Positions 1 to 9,009 are shown, numbered from the stretch's first letter. The stretch: 64,000 bases of DNA from Iodobacter ciconiae (GCF_003952345.1 NZ_CP034433.1:3348001-3412000); one strand, 5' to 3'. Numbers and translations are program-made. Notes: generated from the letters alone by a model not told the origin.

Positions 1-1313
1 ATTCCATATCGTTTTGCAATATTGTAGGCCGTATCCCCTTTGATCACTTTATGCTCGGCGCTGGCGAGCACCGGAGTGTGAGGCTTGTCGTTTGCTCCGG
101 TATCGACCGGCTCGGCGGCACGGTTTGCAGCTAAGGCCATGAGGGTTTGTCGATCAGAGACATCCAGACCAGTGATTTTAGGTACCAGAATGGTCTGGCC
201 ACGCGCGGTACGCTCGCGGCCTCCAATATCATTAATTTCTTTTAGCTCACTCGCGGCAACGCCAAATGCGCTTGCCAGCTGCTCGAATGACTCCCCTTGC
301 TTGGTTACATAGGGTTGCCAGTTAAGCAGCGGTTTGTCGTAGCTGGCCAGGTTCTTCTGGAAAGCGGCTACTTTGGCAATTGGCAAAACGAGCGAGCGAT
401 CGTCTTTATAGGCAATAACCGGGCGGATAAAGCCTGGGTTTAGCTTTAGCAGTTCTTCAACCGGCGTTTCGGCCAGCTCGGCAGCAACTTTAACATCCAT
501 ATGCTTGCCGACGGTGAGTGTGGCAAAGTAAGGCTTGTTAGGCAGAGATTCGAGCGTGACACCATAGGCATCAGGGTTGGCTATGATATTGCGTACTGCC
601 AGCAGCTTGGGCACGTAGTTACGCGTTTCATCTGGCGTGCGTAAATCAATAAATTGAGTGCCAAGGCTGGCTGCTTCATTTTTAGCCACGGCACGTGCTA
701 CGGCTGTTGGACCCCAGTTATAGGAAGCCAGTGCAAGCTGCCAGTCACCAAACTGGTTATAGCTGCCGCTTAAGTAATCCAGAGCGGCACTGGTGGCCGC
801 GACTACGTCACGACGCCCGTCATACCACCATGTACGCTCTAAGCCGTAGTCTTTGCCGGTGGCAGGCATAAATTGCCACATTCCTGCGGCTTTTACCGAT
901 GATTCTGCCCGTGGATTGAAGGCTGATTCGATCATGGGTAAAAGCGCGATTTCCATGGGCATACCGCGTTTTTCAACTTCATTCACTACATAATATAAGT
1001 ATGGGGTGCCACGTTTAATAATACGATTTAGATATTCTGGGCGGCTAGCGTAGTAGTTTTCCCATTTGCTGACTAATTGATGATCCAGTTCCGGAATAGT
1101 AAACCCGGTGCGGACACGCGCCCATAAATCGGCGTACTCCGGAGTGCTGACTACTTCAGAAAACAGCGCATCGATAGTGCGATATGTGTCATCTTGAGGG
1201 GTGAAACTGGGATTATGCAGCTGGTAATCTAGTTTTGCAGGGGCAGTAGTATCTGCGTACGAACCCAAGGAACATAGACCTGAGATAAGACCAACAAGGA
1301 TGCTTTGCTTCAT
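1..1313 (-). CDS. mltD: Membrane-bound lytic murein transglycosylase D, LysM-containing (3'-truncated by window edge)
   Basis: Periplasmic enzyme that cleaves glycan strands of peptidoglycan to 1,6-anhydromuropeptides. Read in one frame from the ATG at 1311-1313 to the window edge, giving 437 residues. Residues 1-20 are a signal peptide (MKQSILVGLISGLCSLGSYA). The SLT domain, about residues 100-230, has the ALLPMIESAFNP motif with the likely catalytic Glu129, followed by AGMWQFMPATGKDYG and ALASYNWGP. A first LysM domain lies at about 335-378 (YVTKQGESFEQLASAFGV), and a second begins near 421 (HKVIKGDTAYNIAKRYG) and is cut by the edge. SLT plus tandem LysM is the usual MltD layout. It is transcribed in the same direction as gloB, about 100 bp upstream. 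Only the C-terminal LysM repeat(s) are missing, and this is due to the window limit. Confidence 0.95.
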   Translation of the reverse strand, partial: MKQSILVGLISGLCSLGSYADTTAPAKLDYQLHNPSFTPQDDTYRTIDALFSEVVSTPEYADLWARVRTGFTIPELDHQLVSKWENYYASRPEYLNRIIKRGTPYLYYVVNEVEKRGMPMEIALLPMIESAFNPRAESSVKAAGMWQFMPATGKDYGLERTWWYDGRRDVVAATSAALDYLSGSYNQFGDWQLALASYNWGPTAVARAVAKNEAASLGTQFIDLRTPDETRNYVPKLLAVRNIIANPDAYGVTLESLPNKPYFATLTVGKHMDVKVAAELAETPVEELLKLNPGFIRPVIAYKDDRSLVLPIAKVAAFQKNLASYDKPLLNWQPYVTKQGESFEQLASAFGVAASELKEINDIGGRERTARGQTILVPKITGLDVSDRQTLMALAANRAAEPVDTGANDKPHTPVLASAEHKVIKGDTAYNIAKRYG

Positions 1314-1412
1314 GGGTACCTACGTTAAAAACACACAATAATCGAGCGATGCTGCCGCTGCTGTCTGATCTTGTCAATATGTTTATGCTTGATGGCGGAT
1401 ATTGCTTTGAAA

Positions 1413-2165
1413 TCAACGGAAGTTATCTTTCCACTTGCGCAGTGTGGCAAAAACATCTAGAGCATTCTCTACCTGGGGGTTTTGCTTCTTGGCGGAGTGA
1501 ACGACACTGGCTTGATCGCAGCGCAGATAGGGGTTAGTGGCTTTTTCTTTAGCAATGCTTGATGGCAAGGTGGGAAGTGCTTGTTCACGCAGAGCGGCAT
1601 CGCTTTGTATCCGCTCAAGCAGGACTGTATTATCAGGCTCTACGGTAAGAGCAAATCTGAGATTAGTCAGTGTGTATTCGTGGGCACAGCAAACAAGAGT
1701 GTGATCAGGCAGTGTGGCAAAGCGCTGAAGTGACGCATACATCTGCTCTGCCGTGCCTTCAAAAAGCCGGCCACAGCCTGCTGCAAACAGGGTGTCTCCA
1801 CAAAAAAGGGCACCTGCACCGACATAGGCTAAATGATCAAGGGTATGTCCCGGCACGCTCATTACTTTAAAATCTGTGCCAAGCATTTGTAGTGTTTCGC
1901 CTTCTTGCACCGGGTTGGAAACATTTTTGATGCTGGCAGGTCCGAATACAGGCATCTGGTAGTGAGACCAGAGTACAGGCAGGCCATCGACATGATCATG
2001 ATGATGGTGAGTAATTAAAACCCCCGCCAGTTCTAGCTGATTTTCTTTGAGATGATGAATCAAAGGCAGAGCATCGCCCGGGTCTATTGCAATGGCATGG
2101 CGGCCTTTTTGCAAAACCCAGATATAATTGTCTTCGAAAATTGGCACGGCGCTGATGCGGATCAT
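1413..2165 (-). CDS. gloB: Hydroxyacylglutathione hydrolase (glyoxalase II)
   Basis: Hydrolyses S-D-lactoylglutathione to D-lactate and glutathione, the second step of methylglyoxal detoxification in the cytoplasm. The 250-residue length is normal for the family. The metallo-beta-lactamase metal motif THHHHDH is at residues 52-58 (H53, H55, D57, H58), followed by VPGHTLDH and the FCGDTLFAAGCGR segment that supplies the bridging Asp. The C-terminal HAGH domain carries NPYLRCDQ. The gene is divergent from a SAM-dependent methyltransferase with almost no spacer, an arrangement that recurs in betaproteobacteria, so the two promoters must overlap the coding ends. Confidence 0.96.
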   Translation of the reverse strand: MIRISAVPIFEDNYIWVLQKGRHAIAIDPGDALPLIHHLKENQLELAGVLITHHHHDHVDGLPVLWSHYQMPVFGPASIKNVSNPVQEGETLQMLGTDFKVMSVPGHTLDHLAYVGAGALFCGDTLFAAGCGRLFEGTAEQMYASLQRFATLPDHTLVCCAHEYTLTNLRFALTVEPDNTVLLERIQSDAALREQALPTLPSSIAKEKATNPYLRCDQASVVHSAKKQNPQVENALDVFATLRKWKDNFR

Positions 2166-2171
2166 ACAAGA

Positions 2172-2945
2172 ATGCCTTTAAATGTTGATGCTCGATTGAA
2201 CCACTTTGCAGATTGGCTTGCTACGCCATTAGGTCACTATTTGGCAAGTGCAGAGATGGATTGGTACGACCGTACTGTTACCGATATCTTTGGCTATAAG
2301 GCAGTGCAGCTTGAACTGCCACAGCTCGATTGCCTGCGTGCTAATCGTATGGCCTGGCGTTTACGGGCCGGGCAAACTGCTGGTGTGGCTTTACGTTGCA
2401 TGAGTGAATCACTTCCCTTTGCAAATCAGAGTATTGATTTACTGGTTTTGCCCCATGTGCTGGATTTTGCCGCAAACCCGGAAGCCGTGTTACGTGAGGC
2501 GGAGCGTGTTTTAATGCCGGAAGGGCGTTTACTAATTACAGGGTTTAATCCGTGGAGTTTATGGGGATTGCGCCGCTTAAAAAATGGTACTCATCCTGCT
2601 CCCTGGCGTGGCAATTTTGTGTCTTTGCCCAGACTGAAAGATTGGTTAGCCTCACTGGGTTTTGAAACGATGCGGGGTGAGTTTCTTTGTTATGGTCTGC
2701 CGGTGCAAAGAGAAAAATGGTTATCCAGAAGCCGGTTTTTAGAAAATGCAGGGGACCGTTGGTGGCCCGCTGCAGGTGGGGTGTATTGCCTTGATATGGT
2801 TAAGCGTGTACACGGGATGCGCCTAATTGGCCCCAAGTGGCGTAAGGCACCAGCGGTGGCAGGCGCCGTCACCGCCACCGGGGTTGACCAGCGTAATATA
2901 TTAGAAAAAGAGCTGCTGCGAGGGAGAAAACAGCTAAAAAAATAA
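2172..2945 (+). CDS. Class I SAM-dependent methyltransferase, gloB-adjacent
   Basis: A 257-residue methyltransferase of the Methyltransf_11 type; the substrate is not evident. The start is the ATG at 2172 (MPLNVDARLNHFADW). An upstream ATG in frame at 2052 would overlap gloB by more than 100 bp and is rejected. The centre has the family's acidic post-II motif region (SLPFANQSIDLLVLPHVLDF) and post-motif VLREAERVLMPEGRLLITGFNPWSLWG. The N-terminal SAM-binding glycine loop is weak in this lineage: the position reads MSESLPF rather than a GxGxG. It lies back to back with gloB. Methyltransferases of this type next to gloB and rnhA are common in betaproteobacteria, but the function is unproven. 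Confidence 0.85.
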   Translation: MPLNVDARLNHFADWLATPLGHYLASAEMDWYDRTVTDIFGYKAVQLELPQLDCLRANRMAWRLRAGQTAGVALRCMSESLPFANQSIDLLVLPHVLDFAANPEAVLREAERVLMPEGRLLITGFNPWSLWGLRRLKNGTHPAPWRGNFVSLPRLKDWLASLGFETMRGEFLCYGLPVQREKWLSRSRFLENAGDRWWPAAGGVYCLDMVKRVHGMRLIGPKWRKAPAVAGAVTATGVDQRNILEKELLRGRKQLKK

Positions 2946-2953
2946 GCGGGCAA

Positions 2954-3238
2954 TTAATTATGCTGATCACAGCGGCGCGCTGTTTCAGTCATCTCTTGCA
3001 GGGTTTTAAGCCCCTCTGCGTGGCTTTTAATGGCAAGTTTGATTTCATGGCCGCTACCCAAATTGCCACCGCCAAAAGCAATTCGCAGCTCTTCATTACC
3101 GATATCGATGGTTTGCACCACGGTAAGGTTGATAAAGCGTTTTGTTTCGTTGCCCGGCACTGGCCAGGGGCAAAAGGGGGCTGCAAAACAGCTGTGGCTT
3201 AATAATAGTGCCGTGATGATCATTAATGGTTGTTTCAT
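2954..3238 (-). CDS. Small secreted protein of unknown function
   Basis: A 94-residue ORF on the opposite strand between the methyltransferase and rnhA. Residues 1-19 form a clear signal peptide ([19 protein letters not shown], cleavage after AFA/CFA-A). The mature part of about 75 residues has two cysteines (APFCPWP near its N-terminus and RRCDQHN at the C-terminus), which could form a disulfide in the periplasm. I recognise no family. Its stop lies 8 bp from the converging methyltransferase stop, and its start is 25 bp from the divergent rnhA start. The intact signal peptide and neat fit in the gap favour a real gene. Confidence 0.6.
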   Translation of the reverse strand: MKQPLMIITALLLSHSCFAAPFCPWPVPGNETKRFINLTVVQTIDIGNEELRIAFGGGNLGSGHEIKLAIKSHAEGLKTLQEMTETARRCDQHN

Positions 3239-3263
3239 GCTGCGATTTTCCAGGATAGAAAGA

Positions 3264-3707
3264 ATGAATAAAGTAGTGATTTACACCGATGGTGCGTGTA
3301 AAGGTAATCCCGGCCCCGGTGGTTGGGGAGCTTGGTTACAGTATGGCGATAAACAAAAAGAATTATGTGGCGGTGAGTTAGACACGACTAATAATCGCAT
3401 GGAATTGATGGGCGTGATTAAAGCACTGGGCATTTTAAGCCGCCCCTGTGAAGTAGTGATCTGGACTGACTCGCAGTACGTTAAAAATGGTATCAGCACA
3501 TGGATTCATGGCTGGAAGAAAAACGGCTGGAAAACGGCAGCCAAGCAACCGGTTAAAAACGCCGATTTATGGCGTGAGCTGGATGTGGCCCAGGCTCAGC
3601 ATCAGATCGAATGGTGCTGGGTAAAAGGGCATGCTGGGCACGAAGGCAATGAGCGTGCAGATCAATTGGCCAATAAGGGCGTGGAAATTGCGCAGGGGCG
3701 TGGTTGA
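3264..3707 (+). CDS. rnhA: Ribonuclease HI
   Basis: Degrades the RNA strand of RNA:DNA hybrids (R-loops, Okazaki primers). The start is the ATG at 3264 behind an AGGA at 3252-3255; the reading frame is open further upstream, but that part is not RNase H sequence. The 147 residues are close to the family's usual length of about 155. The catalytic carboxylates are visible: D9 ([16 protein letters not shown]), E47 (NNRMELMG), D69 ([12 protein letters not shown]) and D133 (GNERADQLA), with the flexible-loop H123 ([10 protein letters not shown]). Its TGA overlaps the dnaQ start by one base, so translation is probably coupled. Confidence 0.97.
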   Translation: MNKVVIYTDGACKGNPGPGGWGAWLQYGDKQKELCGGELDTTNNRMELMGVIKALGILSRPCEVVIWTDSQYVKNGISTWIHGWKKNGWKTAAKQPVKNADLWRELDVAQAQHQIEWCWVKGHAGHEGNERADQLANKGVEIAQGRG

Positions 3708-4423
3708 TGCGGCAAATTATTCTTGATACCGAAACAACCGGCCTGCGGGTTGAAGACGGCAACCGTATTCTGGAAATTGCTGCAGTAGAAATGATAGACC
3801 GGCGCTTATCATCGCCAGACCGGCATTTTCATTGCTATATCAATCCGGGCCGGGATAGTGAAGAAGGCGCTTTGAATGTGCACGGCTTAACCACCGAGTT
3901 TTTGTCGGATAAGCCTACTTTTGCCCAGATTGCTGATGAATTTCTTGATTTTGTAGGTGGCGCCGAAATTATTATCCATAACGCCCCCTTTGATGTGGGC
4001 TACTTGAATATGGAGCTGGGCCAAATTGGGCGTGGCAAGTTTAGCGATTATGTGGACAATGTGATTGATACGCTGGTGATGGCCAAAGATCAGCGGCCGG
4101 GCAAGCGTAATAATCTGGATGCTCTGTGTGATTTCTTTGATATCGATCGTAGTAATCGTACGCTGCACGGCGCGCTGATCGATTGCGAATTATTGTCTGA
4201 AGTTTATCTGGGCCTGACCCGTGGCCAAGATAGCCTGCTCATTGATTTTGATCCCTACGCAGGAAATGACGCGGCCTTGGCTTTTGCCAAAAGTAATCGT
4301 AAGCCCTTACGCATTGTCAGGGCAACGGCGGAAGAGCGGGCCGAGCATGAGGCTTATCTTGCGGCACTGGATAAAAGCGTAAAGGGCGAGTGCCTGTGGC
4401 GGCAGATGGAAAAGGGCGAATGA
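3707..4423 (+). CDS. dnaQ: DNA polymerase III epsilon subunit (3'-5' proofreading exonuclease)
   Basis: Proofreading subunit of the replicative polymerase core. It has 238 residues from the ATG at 3707, which overlaps the rnhA stop (TGATG). The DEDDh exonuclease motifs are present: ExoI ILDTETTGL with D7 and E9, ExoII HNAPFDVGYLN, and ExoIII LHGALIDCELLSEVYLGL with the catalytic His and Asp. The C-terminal tail after about residue 185 would bind the alpha subunit. The rnhA-dnaQ pairing is conserved in beta- and gammaproteobacteria, although there the two are often divergent; here they are co-directional and coupled. Its TGA overlaps the ispD ATG. Confidence 0.96.
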   Translation: MRQIILDTETTGLRVEDGNRILEIAAVEMIDRRLSSPDRHFHCYINPGRDSEEGALNVHGLTTEFLSDKPTFAQIADEFLDFVGGAEIIIHNAPFDVGYLNMELGQIGRGKFSDYVDNVIDTLVMAKDQRPGKRNNLDALCDFFDIDRSNRTLHGALIDCELLSEVYLGLTRGQDSLLIDFDPYAGNDAALAFAKSNRKPLRIVRATAEERAEHEAYLAALDKSVKGECLWRQMEKGE

Positions 4424-5097
4424 TTGCGCTGATTCCCGCCGCAGGCAGTGGTTCACGGATGGCATCAGTGGCGCCCAAGCAATACCTTGATCTGGCGGGT
4501 CAACCGCTGATTTGGCACACCTTATCTGCTTTATCTAAGGTGGCCGAGCTGGATCAGATTGTGGTGGTGATTTCGCCTGAGGATGAATGGTGGGATAGTT
4601 TTGATTGGTGCGAATTTAAGCGGCTAGAAGTATTGCGTTGTGGCGGGGCCAGCCGTGCTGAATCGGTCCTGAATGGCCTACTTGCTTTGCAGGGCTCTGA
4701 TGACTGGGTTCTCGTGCACGATGCTGCTCGGCCCTGTTTGGATCCTGCCCTGGTCAGTCAAATGATTGTTGAGCTGGTTAATCATCCTGTCGGTGGTATT
4801 CTGGCTGTGCCGGTGGCAGATACCTTAAAGCTGGCACAGGCGGGTCAGCATATTGCACATACCCATCCAAGGGAGGGCTTATGGCAGGCCCAGACACCGC
4901 AAATGTTTCGCATAGCGCAATTGGCTCATGCCTTGACGATAGGGATGGGGCCGGATATTACTGATGAAGCCAGTGCTTTAGAAAAACTTGGTTTACAGCC
5001 TAAATTGGTTATGGGCAGCCCGTGGAATTTAAAAGTCACTTACCCGCAAGATTTGCGCCTGGCCGAGTTAATCTTGGCGGCAGGCCGGTTAGGATAA
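4420..5097 (+). CDS. ispD: 2-C-methyl-D-erythritol 4-phosphate cytidylyltransferase
   Basis: Third step of the MEP isoprenoid pathway, forming CDP-methylerythritol from MEP and CTP. The ATG at 4420 overlaps the dnaQ stop (ATGA). The 225 residues are typical of the family. The nucleotide-binding N-terminus IALIPAAGSGSRM followed by APKQYLDLAGQPLI is diagnostic, and VHDAARPCL, PVADTLK and KVTYPQDLRLAE follow in the expected order. It is followed 3 bp later by ispF, which encodes a later step of the same pathway. Confidence 0.97.
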   Translation: MIALIPAAGSGSRMASVAPKQYLDLAGQPLIWHTLSALSKVAELDQIVVVISPEDEWWDSFDWCEFKRLEVLRCGGASRAESVLNGLLALQGSDDWVLVHDAARPCLDPALVSQMIVELVNHPVGGILAVPVADTLKLAQAGQHIAHTHPREGLWQAQTPQMFRIAQLAHALTIGMGPDITDEASALEKLGLQPKLVMGSPWNLKVTYPQDLRLAELILAAGRLG

Positions 5098-5100
5098 AAA

Positions 5101-5574
5101 ATGAGAATAGGTCAGGGTTGGGACGTACATCGTCTGGTAGAAGGGCGTAAATTAATTCTGGGTGGGGTGGATATCCCTTTTGATAAGGGTTTGTTGGGTC
5201 ATTCAGATGCTGATGCTCTGCTGCATGCCATTACCGATGCGGTTCTGGGGGGGGCTGGCTTGGGTGATATTGGCCGCCATTTTCCTGATACAGCTACTGA
5301 GTTTAAAGGGGCTGATAGTCGTGTTTTACTGCGGGAAGCTGTGCGCCGTGTACGGGAGGCGGGCTGGCAAATTGGCAATGTGGATGCATCTATCTTAATC
5401 CAGCAGCCCAAAATGGCGCCACATATTGCCGCGATGGTGGCCAATATTGCCAGTGATTTGGGTGTGGCAATTGGGCTGGTTAATGTTAAAGCGAAAACGT
5501 ACGAGAAACTGGGTCCTGTTGGTGCTTCAGAAGCGGTTGAGGCTCAGGCTGTGTGTTTACTCCTGCCTTTGTGA
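5101..5574 (+). CDS. ispF: 2-C-methyl-D-erythritol 2,4-cyclodiphosphate synthase
   Basis: Cyclises CDP-methylerythritol 2-phosphate in the MEP pathway as a homotrimer. The 157 residues match the family length. The metal ligands D8 and H10 (GQGWDVHRL) and H42 ([11 protein letters not shown]) are present, as are H34 in LLGHSDAD and the C-terminal [12 protein letters not shown]. The gene contains an intact run of eight Gs (5247-5254) read correctly in frame. This is relevant because three other genes in the window are broken at shorter G-runs. Confidence 0.97.
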   Translation: MRIGQGWDVHRLVEGRKLILGGVDIPFDKGLLGHSDADALLHAITDAVLGGAGLGDIGRHFPDTATEFKGADSRVLLREAVRRVREAGWQIGNVDASILIQQPKMAPHIAAMVANIASDLGVAIGLVNVKAKTYEKLGPVGASEAVEAQAVCLLLPL

Positions 5575-5588
5575 TGCAAGGAGGGCTT

Positions 5589-6299
5589 ATGCGTTTTTGT
5601 CTGCTGGCTGGTTTGTTGTCATCTCTCGCTTTTGCAGATCAGCTTGATACGCTGGCCTTGCAGCATAAAGTGCCTGATGAACTTGTGCCTGCATTACGTG
5701 CAGCTTTCCCTGAGGCATCAATCCAGGGGATTCAAGGGCAATTATTGATTCGTGCCGCAGACCAGGCCAGCTTTGATCGGATTGCCGCTATGGCGCGCAA
5801 ACTGGATCAGCCCAGCCGCCGTTTACAAATCAGCGTGCAGCAGCGGGATAGCGCGTCATCCGCACAATTGGCGCTGGATGGGCGGGTGGTTGTATCTGGT
5901 CAGGGAATAAAAGGCGGCGTACACGTTTCTGCTTATGATCAGGCATCTTCTCAGCAGCTTTTGCAAACCCTGCGTGTAATGGATGGTGGCAGGGCCATGA
6001 TAGAGCTGGGAAGCGGGCGCTTTGTGCCAGTCTGGCACTCAGGCTTTACGGGAGAGTGGCAAACGGCTGCGAGCGGGTTTTGGGCAGAGCCCCGTTTAGT
6101 GGGTGATACCATTCACATACGCATTTACCCAAAAAGCAGCCGGTTTGAGCGTGATGGGAGTGTCGTTATGCATCAGATGGGCAGTGATGTTTCTGCCCGA
6201 TTGGGGGAGTGGGTATTGGCTGGCGAGATAGCCACAACAGTTTCGCTTTCTAAAGGGCAGCGGCAGTATCAGGTGTGGCTTAAGGTTGATGCAGATTAA
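5589..6299 (+). CDS. Periplasmic protein with a secretin N-domain (NolW-like) fold, unknown role
   Basis: Starts at the ATG at 5589 behind the ribosome site AAGGAGGG (5578-5584), giving 236 residues. A signal peptide (MRFCLLAGLLSSLAFA) is followed by about 60 residues resembling the short N-domain of type II/IV secretins: PDELVPALRAAFPEASIQGIQGQLLIRAADQASFDRIAAMARKLD in several blocks, then the typical PSRRLQISVQQ. The C-terminal beta-rich part ends at an aromatic/charged tail, and there is no secretin pore domain, so it is not a full secretin. It directly follows ispF with 14 bp between and is probably co-transcribed. An assembly or pilotin-like role is possible but not shown. Confidence 0.75.
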   Translation: MRFCLLAGLLSSLAFADQLDTLALQHKVPDELVPALRAAFPEASIQGIQGQLLIRAADQASFDRIAAMARKLDQPSRRLQISVQQRDSASSAQLALDGRVVVSGQGIKGGVHVSAYDQASSQQLLQTLRVMDGGRAMIELGSGRFVPVWHSGFTGEWQTAASGFWAEPRLVGDTIHIRIYPKSSRFERDGSVVMHQMGSDVSARLGEWVLAGEIATTVSLSKGQRQYQVWLKVDAD

Positions 6300-6308
6300 G
6301 TCAGCCCA

Positions 6309-7040
6309 TCAAAATGGCGAACCATCCAGTCGGTGCATACTGATCGTGTTGTTCTCCAGCTTTAAATAGCCGCCTTGCCCCTGATACCAGTCCGGTAAGA
6401 CCCAGCGCTGTCCTTGCGGGAGTATGTGCATGGCGGGGCGGTGGGTATGGCCGTGAATCAGTGTCCGGACGTGGTGCTGTGCCATCAGTTGCTCTGTAGC
6501 TTTCGGGTTAACATCCATAATGTCACTGCGCTTTATTTGATTGGAAGCTTTAGAGCGTTGGCGCAGTTTTTTAACCTGGCTTTGCCGCCAGCGTTTCGGC
6601 AGGGCCAGAAACAGGGTTTGTACCAGGGGATGCCTGACAATGCGGCGAAAGCGCTGGTAAGCGAGATCATCAGTGCAAAGCGCATCTCCGTGGCTAATCA
6701 GCAGCGTTTGTCCATGAAGATGAATCAGGCTGGGATCAGGCAGTATGCTCAGTTTTGCCGCAGATGCAAAGCGTGCGCCCGGTAGGAAATCACGGTTGCC
6801 TGCTAAAAAGAAAACTTTGATGCCTTGACTGGCCAATTGGGCAATTGCCGTTACAATTTCGGTATTAAATGCTTCATTCAGGCCATCGTCGCCAATCCAG
6901 AATTCAAATAGATCCCCCAGAATATACAAGGCGCCGGCTGCGCATACTGGCCCCTGTAAAAAAGCGTGAAAAGCCGCTGTCGTTGCCGGATCGTTTGGGG
7001 AGAGATGAAGGTCGGAAATAAATAAAATGGAAGATGGCAT
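6309..7040 (-). CDS. lpxH: UDP-2,3-diacylglucosamine diphosphatase
   Basis: Fourth step of lipid A synthesis, releasing lipid X from UDP-2,3-diacylglucosamine at the inner face of the membrane. The 243 residues are family-typical. Calcineurin-like phosphoesterase metal motifs appear in order: FISDLHLSPND, LGDLFEFWIGDD, LAGNRDFLPG, ISHGDALCTDD and IHGHTHRPAMH. The gene converges on the ispF operon, with only 9 bp between stops and no obvious terminator in the gap. Confidence 0.96.
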   Translation of the reverse strand: MPSSILFISDLHLSPNDPATTAAFHAFLQGPVCAAGALYILGDLFEFWIGDDGLNEAFNTEIVTAIAQLASQGIKVFFLAGNRDFLPGARFASAAKLSILPDPSLIHLHGQTLLISHGDALCTDDLAYQRFRRIVRHPLVQTLFLALPKRWRQSQVKKLRQRSKASNQIKRSDIMDVNPKATEQLMAQHHVRTLIHGHTHRPAMHILPQGQRWVLPDWYQGQGGYLKLENNTISMHRLDGSPF

Positions 7041-7073
7041 TAAATTTGATGGCTTGCGAGGTGAAGCAGTGGG

Positions 7074-7097
7074 AGGTGCTGGCTTTGGCCAGCACCT
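7074..7097 (-). terminator. Strong hairpin 8 bp after ppiB
   Basis: AGGTGCTGGC (7074-7083), loop TTTG, GCCAGCACCT (7088-7097) form a perfect 10-bp stem just after the ppiB stop. On the ppiB strand it lacks a downstream T-run, so it may be a 3'-end stabiliser or a Rho-assisted end and not a classical intrinsic terminator. Confidence 0.45.
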
Positions 7098-7104
7098 AAA
7101 AGCA

Positions 7105-7608
7105 TTAAGCTAAAACTTCAGCTTTAATGATCAATACATCTTCTTTTGGCACATCCTGGTGAAAGCCCTTGCTGCCGGTTTTGACGGCTTTTAGCTGATC
7201 AACCACTTCTTTTCCTTCGATTACCTTGGCAAATACGCAGTAGCCAAACCCCTGCGCTGTTGCACTCTGGTAGTTCAGAAAATCATTGTTAGCAACATTG
7301 ATAAAGAATTGCGAAGAAGCAGAATGCGGGTCTGGAGTGCGTGCCATTGCCAGGGTGTAGGCGTCGTTTTTCAAGCCATTAGCGGCTTCATTTTTAATCG
7401 GTGCACGGCCTTCTTTCTTCTCGTCCATGCCCGGTGCAAAACCACCGCCTTGCACCATAAAGCCATTAATGATGCGGTGGAAAATCGTGCCGTCGTAATG
7501 GCCTTCTTCAACATATTGCAAGAAATTAGCTACGGTAATCGGAGCTTTTTCAGCGTTCAGCTCAACGATAATATCGCCAAAAGTGGTGGTGAGTTTTACA
7601 TTGCTCAT
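7105..7608 (-). CDS. ppiB: Cytoplasmic peptidyl-prolyl cis-trans isomerase (cyclophilin B type)
   Basis: Catalyses proline isomerisation during folding. The start was chosen at the ATG 7606-7608 ([17 protein letters not shown]) preceded by AGGAAA; the frame is open further upstream toward ppiA, but this Shine-Dalgarno and the family length favour 167 residues. Cyclophilin motifs present include [37 protein letters not shown] [17 protein letters not shown] and [13 protein letters not shown]. No signal peptide. It lies 19 bp downstream of the secreted paralogue in the same direction, so the pair is probably one transcript. Confidence 0.95.
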   Translation of the reverse strand: MSNVKLTTTFGDIIVELNAEKAPITVANFLQYVEEGHYDGTIFHRIINGFMVQGGGFAPGMDEKKEGRAPIKNEAANGLKNDAYTLAMARTPDPHSASSQFFINVANNDFLNYQSATAQGFGYCVFAKVIEGKEVVDQLKAVKTGSKGFHQDVPKEDVLIIKAEVLA

Positions 7609-7627
7609 GATGTTTCCTTTTAAAGGG

Positions 7628-8197
7628 TTATTGGCCTGACTTTTTGCCAAGCTCGCGGGCTGATTGAATCGTAATGGTGTTTACTGGTACATCGCCAGCG
7701 GCTGTCGGGCTAACGCTGATTTGATCGACCACCGGCAGGCCGGAAATGACTTTGCCAAATACGGTGTAGCCAAAGCCATCCTGGCCCGGGTAGTTTAGAA
7801 AGTCGTTATTTTTTGAATTAATAAAAAACTGTGCTGTGGCTGAATCAGGATTGGCTGTTCTGGCCATCGCGATGGTGCCGCGATCATTTTTTAAACCTTT
7901 TTCAAATGCTGTTTTTGCTTCATTTTTAACCGGCGGGCGAGTTGGCTTTTCGGCCATTTTCTCATCCATGCCACCACCTTGAATCATAAAATCACGAATT
8001 ACGCGGTGAAAAATAGTGCCGTCATATTGTTTGTCTTTAACATATCGCAAGAAATTTGCCACAGTGAGCGGGGCTTTTTCCGGATAAAGCTCGATCACTA
8101 CTTTGCCTTTAGATGTGATTAATTCAACCTGCGGGTTGGCGGCAAAAGCACTTACGCTGGCCAGAACAAGGCTTGCTGCAACAACAAGACGTTTCAT
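7628..8197 (-). CDS. ppiA: Periplasmic peptidyl-prolyl cis-trans isomerase (cyclophilin A type)
   Basis: A 189-residue cyclophilin with a signal peptide ([19 protein letters not shown], cleavage before ANPQV), so it acts in the periplasm. The active-site region matches the cytoplasmic paralogue: [49 protein letters not shown] and [13 protein letters not shown]. The short Lys/Glu-rich insertion after QGGG is normal for PpiA. A tandem arrangement of secreted and cytosolic cyclophilins suggests gene duplication. It is divergent from coq7, with a 176-bp shared upstream region. Confidence 0.95.
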   Translation of the reverse strand: MKRLVVAASLVLASVSAFAANPQVELITSKGKVVIELYPEKAPLTVANFLRYVKDKQYDGTIFHRVIRDFMIQGGGMDEKMAEKPTRPPVKNEAKTAFEKGLKNDRGTIAMARTANPDSATAQFFINSKNNDFLNYPGQDGFGYTVFGKVISGLPVVDQISVSPTAAGDVPVNTITIQSARELGKKSGQ

Positions 8198-8373
8198 CGT
8201 GTTTTCCCAAGTGTGTGATTAAAAAGGGCGAAATTTTGCGCAATTATAGCACGCGCCGTTAGCGCTCGTTACCCCGCGCAAATCCAGTATTGCCCTTTGG
8301 TTTACTCTGTAATTATCGTGGTTTATGCCTGTTTATGGGGTAAAATCGCAGCATTCTATGGATCGATACCCTC

Positions 8374-9009
8374 ATGTTGAAATTACCTTCTCTAGACCGG
8401 CTTATTTCCGAGTTTGATACCGTTTTACGTACCCTGGCAGCTTCTGCCCAGAGCGTGCGGCCTCACCCTGATGCAGCTGTTGCTGATATTGAAATGAGTA
8501 CGGCGCAAAAGCAGCATGCTGCGGGCCTGATGCGGGTTAATCATTGTGGTGAAGTGTGCGCGCAGGCTTTGTATCAAGGGCAGGCATTAACGGCGCGTGA
8601 TCCGGCTACCCGTGATGCTTTGCGTGAAGCTGCTCATGAGGAGGTCGAGCATCTGGCGTGGACCGAGGCGCGTATCACAGATTTAGGTGGCCATAAAAGC
8701 CTGTTGAACCCGTTGTGGTATGCAGGCTCTTTGGCGATCGGTGTGACAGCAGGCGTGATCGGGGATAAATGGAATTTGGGTTTTTTGGCGGAGACTGAGC
8801 GCCAGGTTGCTGCTCATTTGCAATCTCATTTACGTGAGCTGCCTGAGCAGGACGCAAAGAGCAGGGCCATTGTTGCTCAGATGCATATTGATGAAACGCA
8901 TCACGCAGAAAAAGCAGAAGAGTTGGGAGCTGCCCCTTTGCCGTTTCCAATTGTGAAAGCCATGAAAATCAGCTCAATTGTGATGACTTCACTTTCTTAT
9001 CGGCTCTAA
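8374..9009 (+). CDS. coq7: Ubiquinone biosynthesis demethoxyubiquinol hydroxylase (Coq7 family)
   Basis: Di-iron monooxygenase that hydroxylates demethoxyubiquinol, a late aerobic step of ubiquinone synthesis. It has 211 residues. The two four-helix-bundle ligand sets are visible: NHCGEVCAQALYQGQ, AHEEVEHLAWTEAR, ETERQVAAHLQ and IDETHHAEKAEELGA, giving the ExxH pairs of the family. Presence of Coq7 in place of UbiF/UbiM is a common betaproteobacterial pattern. It appears monocistronic, and a region of about 126 bp follows before the transporter gene. Confidence 0.96.
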   Translation: MLKLPSLDRLISEFDTVLRTLAASAQSVRPHPDAAVADIEMSTAQKQHAAGLMRVNHCGEVCAQALYQGQALTARDPATRDALREAAHEEVEHLAWTEARITDLGGHKSLLNPLWYAGSLAIGVTAGVIGDKWNLGFLAETERQVAAHLQSHLRELPEQDAKSRAIVAQMHIDETHHAEKAEELGAAPLPFPIVKAMKISSIVMTSLSYRL

